Assembly (NCBI GenBank): GCA_002411175.1
Contig: DHRN01000008.1
Span: 1 to 18,301 of the forward strand
Reading direction: 5' to 3'
Source of the DNA: Anaerolineaceae bacterium UBA5311
GTDB lineage: Bacteria > Chloroflexota > Anaerolineae > Anaerolineales > Anaerolineaceae
DNA length: 18,301 bases
Shown piece by piece: positions 1-7,155 of this stretch. The position numbers and the translations under genes are program-made. The notes under the pieces were generated by a model that was given only the letters and a program-made list of their open reading frames with translations, did not search any database and was not told the origin of the DNA. The first letter of the stretch is position 1; each line of letters starts with the position of its first letter.

Positions 1-21
1 TTACCACTTGGCGACGCCCGC
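1..21 (-). tRNA. tRNA gene, 5' end only (cut by the window edge)
   Basis: Read on the minus strand from position 21 downward, the sequence fits the 5' part of a tRNA. There is a 7-nt acceptor strand GCGGGCG, then T8 and C9, then GCCAAGTGGTAA, which fits the 5' D-stem and a D-loop with A14, G18-G19 and A21. The expected partner GGC of the D-stem, the anticodon and the T-arm lie before position 1, so the identity cannot be read. This D-arm occurs in tRNA-Gln, tRNA-Cys and others. A consensus promoter lies just upstream with a predicted start 3-4 nt before the mature 5' end, which strongly supports the call. Confidence 0.7.
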
Positions 22-30
22 GTGGGCTCT

Positions 31-60
31 ATTTTAGTCGATTTGAGTGCAGGCTGTCAA
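31..60 (-). promoter_or_regulatory. Promoter of the tRNA gene
   Basis: On the minus strand a perfect -35 hexamer TTGACA (55-60) is followed after 18 bp by a -10 hexamer TAAAAT (31-36). The predicted transcription start, around 24-25, is only a few bases before the tRNA 5' end at 21, as is usual for tRNA genes. The -35 box overlaps a 16-bp perfect palindrome. Confidence 0.7.
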
Positions 61-71
61 ATATATTTGAC
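56..71. repeat. 16-bp perfect palindrome over the tRNA -35 box
   Basis: GTCAAATATATTTGAC is its own reverse complement. It contains most of the -35 element of the tRNA promoter and extends upstream of it. It could be an operator for a dimeric regulator, or a chance AT-rich palindrome between the tRNA and the convergence-free end of the lipoprotein gene. No second copy was seen in the window. Confidence 0.5.
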
Positions 72-140
72 CGTCAATAAATGCAAGCAACTAGAGTCTC
101 AACTATATCGATTTATCTCTTACTTAAAGCCAAATCGATG

Positions 141-1028
141 CTACTTGATTACTATATCTGATATCATCAGCGTCCCACTTGACCCACTATCCGGTGTCGC
201 AACACCAAGAGATATCTGAATATACGCCACGTCTGAAGGATTAATAGCCAATAAGTTCTCATTGAGTTCCTCATGAACATCTATTGTGTAATTCTTGTAC
301 ACTTGATCGGAATTTATCTGGATGTTATGTTGAGTGTTCGTATCGCTTACGCCTTCAGGGGCACCGTAAAAAGCCGTGCCTGTGAAGAAGCTCTCATCGA
401 CATTGAGAATTCGGGTAAAACCAAGAAATTCCTGGTTTGCGTCATAATAACCCAAGACGATGATCGCATATCCGGACCCGTTAAAAATCCACATGGGACC
501 CGATGTGTTGGTCATCTCAAACGTCGCAGAAAAAGTAACCCGCGTGGTAGGAATCGGTACCATTTGCCGCATTGCCAGGTTCCCGAGTCCCTCCTGGTTC
601 ATCCAAAGCTCACGGTCAAAGTCGCTGTTGTTCGATTCGCGGATGCTCATCTTACTACTGCCGCCTTCGTCTACGAGCTCTCTTTCCCAATATTCATATC
701 CATCCAGAAAATAGCCATTTTTCACCAGGTTGTCCGGGTCGGGCGTGGACGCAGTCGGTTCAAACGGAATCTCAATCGTTGTTGGTTCAGCTTCATCAAC
801 CTCCTCTGGTTCAACAACCTCAACACCCCCCGACTCAAGAGCCTCAGTCTCCTCAACTTCTACAGCAGGGGTCGGCACGATAATTTCTTCTGTTTCCTTA
901 ACCAGAATTTCTTCAGTTGGCTGCTTTTGCGGCGATTGGACAGGTTGCTCAGGGAATTGAATGGGTACACATGCTGTTATAGATGCCAAAAATAGCATAA
1001 CGACAAGAAATCGAGCTTTTGTTTTCAT
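141..1028 (-). CDS. Lipoprotein with acidic/Pro-rich linker and CBM-like beta-sandwich domain
   Basis: This 295-residue protein begins with a lipoprotein signal: two Lys within the first four residues, a hydrophobic core, and a lipobox ITAC with the lipidated Cys at residue 20. The mature protein would be anchored to the outer face of the membrane. Residues ~25-98 form a low-complexity Pro/Glu/Val linker. From about residue 99 the segment NLVKNGYFLDGYEYW resembles the start of family 4/9-type carbohydrate-binding modules (N-[IL]-x-N-G-x-F...W), and the rest is beta-strand rich and aromatic. The start is well fixed: AGGAGG lies 4 nt before the ATG. It follows gatB by 46 bp and may be read through from it; a weak -10 (TATAAC, 1048-1053) is also present. 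The stop is TAG. The ligand is unknown and no catalytic domain is seen. Confidence 0.8.
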   Translation of the reverse strand: MKTKARFLVVMLFLASITACVPIQFPEQPVQSPQKQPTEEILVKETEEIIVPTPAVEVEETEALESGGVEVVEPEEVDEAEPTTIEIPFEPTASTPDPDNLVKNGYFLDGYEYWERELVDEGGSSKMSIRESNNSDFDRELWMNQEGLGNLAMRQMVPIPTTRVTFSATFEMTNTSGPMWIFNGSGYAIIVLGYYDANQEFLGFTRILNVDESFFTGTAFYGAPEGVSDTNTQHNIQINSDQVYKNYTIDVHEELNENLLAINPSDVAYIQISLGVATPDSGSSGTLMISDIVIK

Positions 1029-1074
1029 TATTCCTCCTGTTGCCCGAGTTATAAAACGATTGTATCACTAAAAC

Positions 1075-2511
1075 TCAGTTTTTTAGCAGCTCCAGCAAAA
1101 TTTCCCGCGTCAGTTTTGGGTCGGCTTTGCCGCCAGTGGCACGCATCACCTGCCCCACAAACCACCCCAACAGGCTCTCTTTCCCAGCCTTAAAATTAGC
1201 CACCTCGTCAGGCGCGCCTGCCAAGATAGCTTCAATCTGGGTTCGCAGGGCACCGCTATCGGCAATCACCGCCAAACCTTCTGCTTCCACGATCTCAACC
1301 GGGTCGCGCCCGCTCTCCTCAACCTTACGCAGCAGGTTCTTTCCTGTGGCGGCGTTAATCTTCCCTTCTTCTACCAAACGGATAATCTCTGCGAGAAAGG
1401 CAGGGGTTAATATCAGCTCAGCCGCGGTCTTATCAAGGTCGTTCATCAAACGCGTAAGGTCATTAATCATCCAATTTGAGATGCTTTTTTCTCCACCACC
1501 AAAGCACTTCACAGCTGCTTCGAAATATTCCGAAAGGCTCCGCTCCCCGGTCAATATCTCCGCGTCATAGGCAGAGAGCCCATACTCCCGTTCAAAGCGC
1601 TCACGTCTCACCATGGGCAGCTCGGGCAAACCAGCCCGTATCGCTTCAATTTTCTCTTCGCTCAATACCACAGGCAGCAGGTCTGGCTCCCGGAAGTACC
1701 GATAATCTGCCTCGCTTTCCTTCGAGCGCATCATGGTCAGCTTCCCACGGTCGGCATCCCAATCCAGCGTGTATGATTTCACTGTTCCGCCCGATTCAAC
1801 CAGTTCAACTTGCCGTTTCGCCTCTTCACCAATCGCCTGCCTGACAGCATCAATGGAATTAACGTTCTTTATCTCAGTTTTGGTGTTCAAAACCTCGCTG
1901 CCCCGCTTCCGAATGGAAACATTGGCATCACAGCGCAGGTGTCCGCGCTCCATATCAGCTTCAGAAACACCGATCCAACGCAGCAATTGGCGCAGCTGGA
2001 TCAAATATTGAGCTGCCTCATCCCCCGAGCGCAGGTCTGGCTCGGTTACCATCTCGACCAATGGTACACCGCAGCGGTTAAAGTCGACCAACCGTGTGCC
2101 GTGCTCGATTTTTGTCTTGCCGGCATCTTCTTCGAGATGTAATTTATGGATTCTGACGTGCCTGGTTTGCCCATCGGGCATCTTCAGGTCAAGGCAGCCG
2201 CCTTTGCCAATCGGCTGGTCAAACTGGGTGATCTGATACCCCTTGGGAAGGTCCGGGTAAAAGTAATTTTTGCGATCAAATCTGCTCTCCGGGTTGATCT
2301 CGGCATGCATTGCTGCCGCCAACGCAGCCCCCTTTCGCACCGCTTCCTCATTCAAAACCGGCAGCACACCGGGCAGCCCGCTGCATACCGGGCAGATGTT
2401 GGTATTGGGCTCGTCCTCCCATGAGTCCGCCTTACACGAGCAAAAAATCTTGGTTACTGTATTCAGCTGGATATGAGTTTCCAACCCGATAATTACTTCA
2501 TAATCTTTCAT
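1075..2511 (-). CDS. gatB: Asp-tRNA(Asn)/Glu-tRNA(Gln) amidotransferase subunit B
   Basis: GatB is the tRNA-binding, kinase-like subunit of the GatCAB amidotransferase. It activates the side chain of misacylated Glu-tRNA(Gln) or Asp-tRNA(Asn) with ATP and transfers ammonia delivered from GatA. At 478 residues it has the usual length. Hallmarks are the N-terminal GLETHIQL, a four-cysteine zinc-type set at C24, C26, C40 and C43 (FCSC...CPVC), YFYPDLPKGYQITQFDQPI, and HLEEDAGK around residue 125. The C-terminal helical tail (GWFVGQVMRATGGKADPKL) is the YqeY-like tRNA-contacting domain. The start codon overlaps the gatA stop (ATGA), indicating translational coupling. Nothing appears broken. Confidence 0.97.
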   Translation of the reverse strand: MKDYEVIIGLETHIQLNTVTKIFCSCKADSWEDEPNTNICPVCSGLPGVLPVLNEEAVRKGAALAAAMHAEINPESRFDRKNYFYPDLPKGYQITQFDQPIGKGGCLDLKMPDGQTRHVRIHKLHLEEDAGKTKIEHGTRLVDFNRCGVPLVEMVTEPDLRSGDEAAQYLIQLRQLLRWIGVSEADMERGHLRCDANVSIRKRGSEVLNTKTEIKNVNSIDAVRQAIGEEAKRQVELVESGGTVKSYTLDWDADRGKLTMMRSKESEADYRYFREPDLLPVVLSEEKIEAIRAGLPELPMVRRERFEREYGLSAYDAEILTGERSLSEYFEAAVKCFGGGEKSISNWMINDLTRLMNDLDKTAAELILTPAFLAEIIRLVEEGKINAATGKNLLRKVEESGRDPVEIVEAEGLAVIADSGALRTQIEAILAGAPDEVANFKAGKESLLGWFVGQVMRATGGKADPKLTREILLELLKN

Positions 2512-4109
2512 GCCTGCACCTCTCCACCCAGTGCCTGGGGTCTCACCTTTCGCCAGGCGTCATCCTGGGTTTTTTGCTCGAAGGCTCGTCCAATTCGCAA
2601 AATCATATCTTCGCAAAAATCATTGCCGATCAGCTGGATACCAATTGGCAGCCCGCCATCATCCAAACCTGCCGGGATGGTGACTGCCGGCACACCGGCA
2701 TGGTTGCTCGCGACAGTCATCTGATCGGAATACTGCATCAGCAGCGAGTCACCAAAAACGTCTTTGCGTTTAAATGCCGTGGCGGCAGTGGTTGGGGTCA
2801 GCATCGCGTCCAGACTGAACTCACCAATTGGGTCAAAAACCCGGTCGAAATCCCTCCGAATCATCGCCCTGACCTTCAACGCGTGCTGATAATAGTCGGA
2901 CGAATATCCCGCTGCGGATAAATACATGCCCATCAAAATGCGCAGTTTTGGTTCGGGTCCAAACCCCTCCGCGCGAGTTCGCCGGTAAAGTTCTTCCAAA
3001 TTCCGCACTTCGCTTTTCGTACGATATCCATATTTAACCCCGTCAAAGCGATGCAGGTTCGAAGCTGCCTCAATCCGGGAAACAACAAAATATACCGGGA
3101 TGCCATAGCGCGTGTTGGGCATGGGAACGTTTTCGACGATTTCCGCACCGGCTTTTGCAAGCACTTCGGCAGCTCGCAGCACGGCATCGTGCACTTCTTT
3201 CTGAATCGGTTCACGGTGAATCTCACCGGTCTCCAGGTCGGGGTAATAAACTGCTTCATAATCCGGCGAAAGCCCGATGCGCAGTCCCCTGACATCCTGT
3301 TCCAGGGCTTGCAGATAGTTTCCGACCGGTCGAACTGAAGATGTGCTGTCTTTCGGGTCCTGCCCTGCCATCGCCTGCAGCATCAAGGCGGCGTCGCGTA
3401 CATCTCTCGAAATCGGACCCGGACAATCCAGTGAGGACGAAAACGCGATCAGCCCCAACCTGGAAATGCGCCCGTAGGTCGGCTTCAAACCGACCACGCC
3501 GCAAAAAGCAGCTGGCTGGCGGATCGAACCGCCCGTATCTGTACCTAACGACAGCGCGGTTTCCTCAGCGGCAACGCTGGCAGCCGACCCGCCGGAAGAA
3601 CCTCCGGGCACATGTTCAGTATTCCAGGGATTGTTTGTCGACGGCTGATATGCGCTTGATTCGGTCGACGAACCGAAGGTAAACTCGTCCAGGTTGACCT
3701 TTCCCAAAATCACCCCGCCCGCGTCGATAAGTTTTTGGACTGAGGTGGCTGTATATGGCGCTTCGAAGTTCTCCAAAAACCTGGAGGCAGCGGTTGTGGT
3801 GGTCCCTTCCACGCAGAAAATATCCTTGATCGAGATGGGCACTCCTGCCAACATTCCCGGATCTTCCCCATTGGCAACCGCTTCATCCACCTTTTTGGCT
3901 TGAGCTAAAGCCATCTCTTCGGTCACCTGGATAAAAGCGTGCACTTTTCGTTCTTCTTCCGCTGAGACCTGGTATGGAAGCAAACTCCCGGGGATCCCAT
4001 CAACCTTCCGGATTTGAGCCAACGCTTCTTGTGTAACCTGGCTGGCTTTCAGTTCTCCGCCCCTTACTTTTTGGGCTATTTCAAAAGCACTTATTGAAAC
4101 CAGCTTCAT
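2508..4109 (-). CDS. gatA: Asp-tRNA(Asn)/Glu-tRNA(Gln) amidotransferase subunit A
   Basis: GatA is the glutaminase subunit of GatCAB. It releases ammonia from glutamine and channels it to GatB. The amidase-signature core is intact: K95 in SIKDIF, the cis-Ser S171 in GGSSGGSAASVAA, and the nucleophile S195 in DTGGSIRQP form the Ser-cisSer-Lys triad, with spacing matching the family. The C-terminal part (LTPTTAATAF, NHAGVPAVTIPAG, LPIGIQLIG) is typical. At 533 residues it is longer than the common ~485, partly because of extra sequence around residues 36-58 between the N-terminal helices. It starts within the gatC stop (4-nt overlap) and ends over the gatB start. Confidence 0.97.
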   Translation of the reverse strand: MKLVSISAFEIAQKVRGGELKASQVTQEALAQIRKVDGIPGSLLPYQVSAEEERKVHAFIQVTEEMALAQAKKVDEAVANGEDPGMLAGVPISIKDIFCVEGTTTTAASRFLENFEAPYTATSVQKLIDAGGVILGKVNLDEFTFGSSTESSAYQPSTNNPWNTEHVPGGSSGGSAASVAAEETALSLGTDTGGSIRQPAAFCGVVGLKPTYGRISRLGLIAFSSSLDCPGPISRDVRDAALMLQAMAGQDPKDSTSSVRPVGNYLQALEQDVRGLRIGLSPDYEAVYYPDLETGEIHREPIQKEVHDAVLRAAEVLAKAGAEIVENVPMPNTRYGIPVYFVVSRIEAASNLHRFDGVKYGYRTKSEVRNLEELYRRTRAEGFGPEPKLRILMGMYLSAAGYSSDYYQHALKVRAMIRRDFDRVFDPIGEFSLDAMLTPTTAATAFKRKDVFGDSLLMQYSDQMTVASNHAGVPAVTIPAGLDDGGLPIGIQLIGNDFCEDMILRIGRAFEQKTQDDAWRKVRPQALGGEVQA

Positions 4110-4414
4110 CTCGCTCCCTTCACATCCGGTACCGCGATCATGCCATTCTCGCTCTCCGGGGCAAGCGCGATGATCCGTTCAGGACGAGGGAAAGGCACCC
4201 AGCGGTCAGCCCTCGGTGCAGTGCCCTCAGGTTCAACGCCGTGCAATGAGGGTTGCACGTCCTCCGGGATGGGGACCTGGCTCAAGCTTTCCACCGAGGC
4301 GAGCTGGTGGTTCATCTCTTCAAAAAGGTAGGAGCTTTCTTCGTCAGTCAGTTCCAAGGCTGCCAAGCCAACCAGTTTCTCAAACAATTCAGGGGTAATT
4401 CGTTTTACAGTCAT
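4106..4414 (-). CDS. gatC: Asp-tRNA(Asn)/Glu-tRNA(Gln) amidotransferase subunit C
   Basis: GatC is the small clamp subunit that wraps around GatA and stabilises its contact with GatB. The 102-residue protein has the normal family pattern: N-terminal helices (ITPELFEKLVGLAALELTDEE), a central stretch ending near the conserved LHG...R.D segment, and a C-terminal tail ENGMIAVPDV that corresponds to the family's FxVPKV ending. It is the first gene of gatCAB. Upstream, GAGG lies about 7 nt before the ATG, and a TATAAT -10 box lies ~28 nt before it. Presence of GatCAB implies that at least one of glutaminyl- or asparaginyl-tRNA is made by the indirect route. Confidence 0.93.
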   Translation of the reverse strand: MTVKRITPELFEKLVGLAALELTDEESSYLFEEMNHQLASVESLSQVPIPEDVQPSLHGVEPEGTAPRADRWVPFPRPERIIALAPESENGMIAVPDVKGAR

Positions 4415-4441
4415 ATTTTTTCCTCAGCTTGTACTGGGCAA

Positions 4442-4447
4442 ATTATA
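4442..4447 (-). promoter_or_regulatory. Probable -10 box of the gatCAB promoter
   Basis: The minus strand has a perfect TATAAT hexamer here, placing a transcription start near 4435, about 20 nt before the gatC ATG. No good -35 hexamer is seen 16-18 bp upstream (the region is C-rich), so the promoter may rely on an activator or another sigma contact. It is downstream of the pyrH terminator, so a dedicated promoter is expected here. Confidence 0.5.
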
Positions 4448-4565
4448 CCGTAGCAAACCTCGCATAGGGGAGAGCCACCTCAGACTCCGCTCATAATCAC
4501 TCCGGATATGTTGTAACGTTCCTTCCGGAATATTCACAACCAACATAGCGTGAAACGGAAGAGGG

Positions 4566-4626
4566 TCATGACCGCGTTCATTTCGGAAAGGGGCTTCGCC
4601 GGAACGGGAGAAGCCGCATTCCCTAC
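4566..4626. repeat. Diverged copy of a dispersed intergenic repeat (TCATGACC...TTCCCTAC family)
   Basis: This 61-bp stretch aligns with one gap to sequence near 13424-13486 and 13753-13815. They share TCATGACC, the core GGCTTCGCCGGAACGGGA, and the end TTCCCTAC. It ends directly at the T-tract side of the pyrH terminator. The small reading frame across it on the minus strand (4424-4657) has no family resemblance and is explained by the repeat and terminator. Confidence 0.75.
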
Positions 4627-4655
4627 AAAAAAATGAAAGCGGGCTTTCCGCTTCC
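4627..4655 (-). terminator. Rho-independent terminator after pyrH
   Basis: On the minus strand the stem AAGCGG/CCGCTT (4648-4653 with 4637-4642) closes a 5-nt loop and is followed by a tract of seven T residues (4627-4633). It begins about 30 nt after the pyrH stop and would end the rpsB-tsf-pyrH transcript. Confidence 0.75.
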
Positions 4656-4684
4656 ATTTATTCTGTTCATAATCGGTCAGCTGT

Positions 4685-5419
4685 TTACTTTTCTGTTGTC
4701 ACCAAGGTCCCCACCGTTTCACCATGAATCGCAGCCATCAACGCGCCAGGCTCCCAGAGGTTGAGCACCAGAATCGGCATGTTGTTATCCATACACAACG
4801 AAATAGCCGTGCTGTCCATCACATTGAGCCGTTGACTGATCGCATCTATGTGGCTCAAACGATCGAAACGAACCGCATCTTCATGCACTTTCGGATCCCG
4901 GTCATAAACGCCATCCACCTTGGTAGCCTTGATGACCACATCCGCGCCAATTTCGGTTGCCCGTAAGGCAGCTGCTGTATCGGTGGAGAAATAGGGGTTT
5001 CCTGTGCCGCCGCCAAATATTACCACGCGACCCTTTTCAAGGTGTCGGATCGCCCTGCGGCGAATATAAGGCTCTGCGACCGTGCGCATCTCAATTGCAG
5101 ACATCACCCGGGTAACGACATCGATTTGCTCAAGCGCGTCCATCAGTGCCAGGGCGTTGATCACAGTTGCCAGCATGCCCATATAGTCCGCTGTGGCACG
5201 ATCCATCCCCACGTTTTCACCGGTGGCACCGCGCCAGATATTGCCAGCCCCGATCACAATCGCCACATCCACGCCGGTTTCGTGAACATTCCGGACCAGC
5301 TGTGCGATGTGGTTGGCTTGCGCCGGCGCGATTCCAAATCCACCTGGTTCAGCCAGTGCCTCACCCGACAATTTCAACATGATCCGATTGTATTTATTCG
5401 CCTGCACCTTTTCGCTCAT
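4685..5419 (-). CDS. pyrH: UMP kinase (uridylate kinase)
   Basis: PyrH phosphorylates UMP to UDP with ATP, a cytosolic step in pyrimidine nucleotide synthesis. The 244-residue protein has the amino-acid-kinase fold signatures: KLSGEAL near the N-terminus, GAGNIWRG (GGGN is more usual), DRATADYMGMLATVINALAL, GGGTGNPYFSTDTAAALRA and KVDGVYDRDP. The frame is open to 5575, but the ATG at 5419 is chosen because GGAGG lies 5 nt before it and because the upstream part would overlap tsf and encode sequence without family similarity. It follows tsf by 64 bp, with a terminator-like hairpin between them, and is followed by a terminator. In many bacteria frr comes next; here it does not. Confidence 0.96.
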   Translation of the reverse strand: MSEKVQANKYNRIMLKLSGEALAEPGGFGIAPAQANHIAQLVRNVHETGVDVAIVIGAGNIWRGATGENVGMDRATADYMGMLATVINALALMDALEQIDVVTRVMSAIEMRTVAEPYIRRRAIRHLEKGRVVIFGGGTGNPYFSTDTAAALRATEIGADVVIKATKVDGVYDRDPKVHEDAVRFDRLSHIDAISQRLNVMDSTAISLCMDNNMPILVLNLWEPGALMAAIHGETVGTLVTTEK

Positions 5420-5447
5420 GTGACCTCCGATTTTTCTGTATGGTTGT

Positions 5448-5475
5448 AAAAAAAGAGCCAACCCCTGGTTGGCTC
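5448..5475 (-). terminator. Terminator-like hairpin between tsf and pyrH
   Basis: Just after the tsf stop the minus strand has a perfect 9-bp stem (GAGCCAACC with GGTTGGCTC, 5455-5463 and 5467-5475) with a 3-nt loop, followed by seven T residues (5448-5454). It looks like a full intrinsic terminator. Because no promoter is evident in the 30 bp before pyrH, it probably works as a partial terminator that lowers pyrH expression relative to rpsB-tsf. Confidence 0.85.
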
Positions 5476-5483
5476 TGGATTGC

Positions 5484-6107
5484 TTAATCAGCTTCTTCTT
5501 CTGTTGGCTGGGTGGTTTCACCCAGTGCCCAGCGCACAAAGCGCCGCACCACGATGCGTTCGCCCAAAGAAGCAATTTTGTCGTTGATCAGGTCAGCAAC
5601 GGTCTTGCTCTCATCACGAATGTACTTCTGATTGAGCAATACGTGTTCATCCATGTACTTTTTCATAAAGCCTTCGACGATCTTGGGGATGATCGCTTCG
5701 GGTTTGCCTTCTTCACGCACACGGGCGGTGATGATCGCTTTTTCTTCTTCAATTACATCAGCGGGAACATCTGCTTCAGACACATAGCTGGGAGAAGCCG
5801 CGGCAATTTGCAGGGCAATTTCGTGCGCCAGTTCCTTGAACATGTCCGTCTTGGAGACAAAATCTGTCTCTGAGTTCACTTCCACCAAAACCACAAGGCG
5901 TCCTTCACTATGGATATAAACTTCCAGGCGACCCTCTGAAGCTTCCCGGTTGGCTCGCTTTTCTGCCTTTTGTAAGCCTTTTTCACGCAATTCTTCAATA
6001 GCGGCGTCCATATCGCCTTTAGAATTCTGCAGCGCGGTGCGGCAATCCATAATTCCACAGCCGGTTTTCTCGCGCAGCTCTTTGATCATTTCAATAGTAA
6101 CTTCCAT
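5484..6107 (-). CDS. tsf: Translation elongation factor Ts
   Basis: EF-Ts catalyses GDP release from EF-Tu. The N-terminal UBA-like domain is clear (IKELREKTGCGIMDCRTALQ, residues ~8-27), followed by the core with NSETDFVSKTDMFKELA and the coiled region MKKYMDEHVLLNQKYIRDESKTV. At 207 residues it is of the short form seen in Thermus, cyanobacteria and Chloroflexota rather than the ~280-residue form of enterobacteria. AAGGAC lies upstream of the ATG. It is 29 bp downstream of rpsB, the usual pairing. Confidence 0.97.
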   Translation of the reverse strand: MEVTIEMIKELREKTGCGIMDCRTALQNSKGDMDAAIEELREKGLQKAEKRANREASEGRLEVYIHSEGRLVVLVEVNSETDFVSKTDMFKELAHEIALQIAAASPSYVSEADVPADVIEEEKAIITARVREEGKPEAIIPKIVEGFMKKYMDEHVLLNQKYIRDESKTVADLINDKIASLGERIVVRRFVRWALGETTQPTEEEAD

Positions 6108-6136
6108 ATCTCGTCCTTTTCAAAAAATCGTAGCAA

Positions 6137-7003
6137 TTATTCTTCGGTTTCAGCATCTTCGGCTTCTTCATCAGCCTCATTTTGCTGTTTTTCAAATACA
6201 ATCTTTGCGCGTGTGCTCTCGCCGAGCAGGTCTTCGTCATCCAGCTCTTCCTCATCCTCGATCTTGCGTGAGATGACAGAACGGGTGGGGATGATTTCTT
6301 CTTCCTCTTCTTCGTCCTTGCGCATCATCCTGCCTTCGATGACTGCATCAGCCATGTGACCGATAAGCAGCTTGATCGCGCGGATAGCATCGTCGTTGGA
6401 GGGAATCACATAATCGATGTCAGAGGGGTTACAGTTGGTATCCACCATGGCGATTATGGGAATATTCTTCGACACCGCTTCACGAACGGCGGTATCTTCA
6501 CGCTCAACATCAACAATAAAAAGCAGGTCGGGCAGGGTTTTCATGTTGCGAATACCGCTCAAACGGGTGGTGAGACGATTGATCTCGCGCTCCAGCAACA
6601 GCCCTTCTTTTTTGGTCAGACGATTAACGTCGCCGGTTTCAAACATTTTTTCCATGCGGGTCAGGGCAACAATACGCTGCTGAATGGTCACCCAGTTGGT
6701 CAGGGTGCCCCCGAGCCAGCGCTGGTTGACGTAGGGCATGCCGCAGCGTTCTGCTTCCACCTGGATAGTTTCCTGTGCCTGGCGTTTGGTGCCCACAAAA
6801 AGGACATGACCGCCATCGGCAACTGTGTCGCGAACTACCTTGTATGCTTCATCCAGCAATTTGACCGTTTGCTGCAGGTCGATAATATGGATACCGTTGC
6901 GTTCTGTGAAAATATAGGGACGCATTTTCGGGTTCCATTTGTTGGTTCTGTGCCCGAAGTGGACACCGCTCTCGAGCAGAGCTTTCATTGATACATTTGG
7001 CAT
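6137..7003 (-). CDS. rpsB: 30S ribosomal protein S2
   Basis: S2 binds the head-body junction of the small ribosomal subunit and is needed for S1 attachment. The family core is complete: MKALLESGVHFGHRTNKWNPKM at the start, FVGTKRQAQ, YVNQRWLGGTLTNW, DLLFIVDVERE.TAV.EA, and IPIIAMVDTNCNP. From about residue 226 there is an acidic tail of ~60 residues (EEEEEE, EEELDDEDLL, final EDAETEE) that goes beyond the usual ~225-255 residues. AGGAG (7009-7013) sits about 5 nt before the ATG. It is the first gene of rpsB-tsf-pyrH. Confidence 0.97.
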   Translation of the reverse strand: MPNVSMKALLESGVHFGHRTNKWNPKMRPYIFTERNGIHIIDLQQTVKLLDEAYKVVRDTVADGGHVLFVGTKRQAQETIQVEAERCGMPYVNQRWLGGTLTNWVTIQQRIVALTRMEKMFETGDVNRLTKKEGLLLEREINRLTTRLSGIRNMKTLPDLLFIVDVEREDTAVREAVSKNIPIIAMVDTNCNPSDIDYVIPSNDDAIRAIKLLIGHMADAVIEGRMMRKDEEEEEEIIPTRSVISRKIEDEEELDDEDLLGESTRAKIVFEKQQNEADEEAEDAETEE

Positions 7004-7027
7004 GATAACTCCTTTGCGTTATGCCTC

Positions 7028-7118
7028 CGCCTGGTTTTACGAAGCTCCGAACCCCTGCGGGCACGCGGGAACTTCTGACCCAAGGCGTGTGTAATAGTGT
7101 CTCCGGATTTCTCCAGAG
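7028..7118 (-). promoter_or_regulatory. Structured 5' leader of the rpsB mRNA
   Basis: The leader of roughly 115 nt contains two foldable parts. At its very 5' end, 7101-7118 forms a 7-bp hairpin capped by a GAAA tetraloop. Then 7028-7087 forms a two-tier imperfect stem: CGCCTTGG with CCAGGCG (7080-7087 with 7028-7034, one bulge) and, inside it, GAAGTTCC with GGAGCTTC (7068-7075 with 7041-7048, one G-U pair that is possible only in the minus-strand RNA). The structure ends about 15 nt before the Shine-Dalgarno. By analogy with S2 autoregulation in E. coli it may be a feedback site; that is inference. Confidence 0.5.
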
Positions 7119-7126
7119 CGGTGTGT

Positions 7127-7155
7127 AGTATAACACGAATTTTGAGACTGCAAGA
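7127..7155 (-). promoter_or_regulatory. Extended -10 promoter of rpsB-tsf-pyrH
   Basis: On the minus strand TGT precedes TATACT (7127-7132), giving an extended -10 element (TGn-TATAAT type). The position 17 bp upstream holds TCTTGC (7150-7155), a poor -35 as expected for extended -10 promoters. The start would be near 7120, exactly at the first leader hairpin. Confidence 0.65.

Noticed and set aside
273..995. 240-residue plus-strand frame opposite the lipoprotein gene
   Set aside because: It is antisense to a gene with a clear signal peptide and Shine-Dalgarno, and it shows no domain of its own.
4424..4657. 77-residue minus-strand frame between gatC and pyrH
   Set aside because: It begins inside the pyrH terminator, crosses the dispersed repeat and covers the gatC promoter; no recognisable protein features.
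5420..5575. 52-residue N-terminal extension of pyrH
   Set aside because: It overlaps the end of tsf and the intercistronic hairpin, and the start at 5419 has a strong Shine-Dalgarno and the expected family length.
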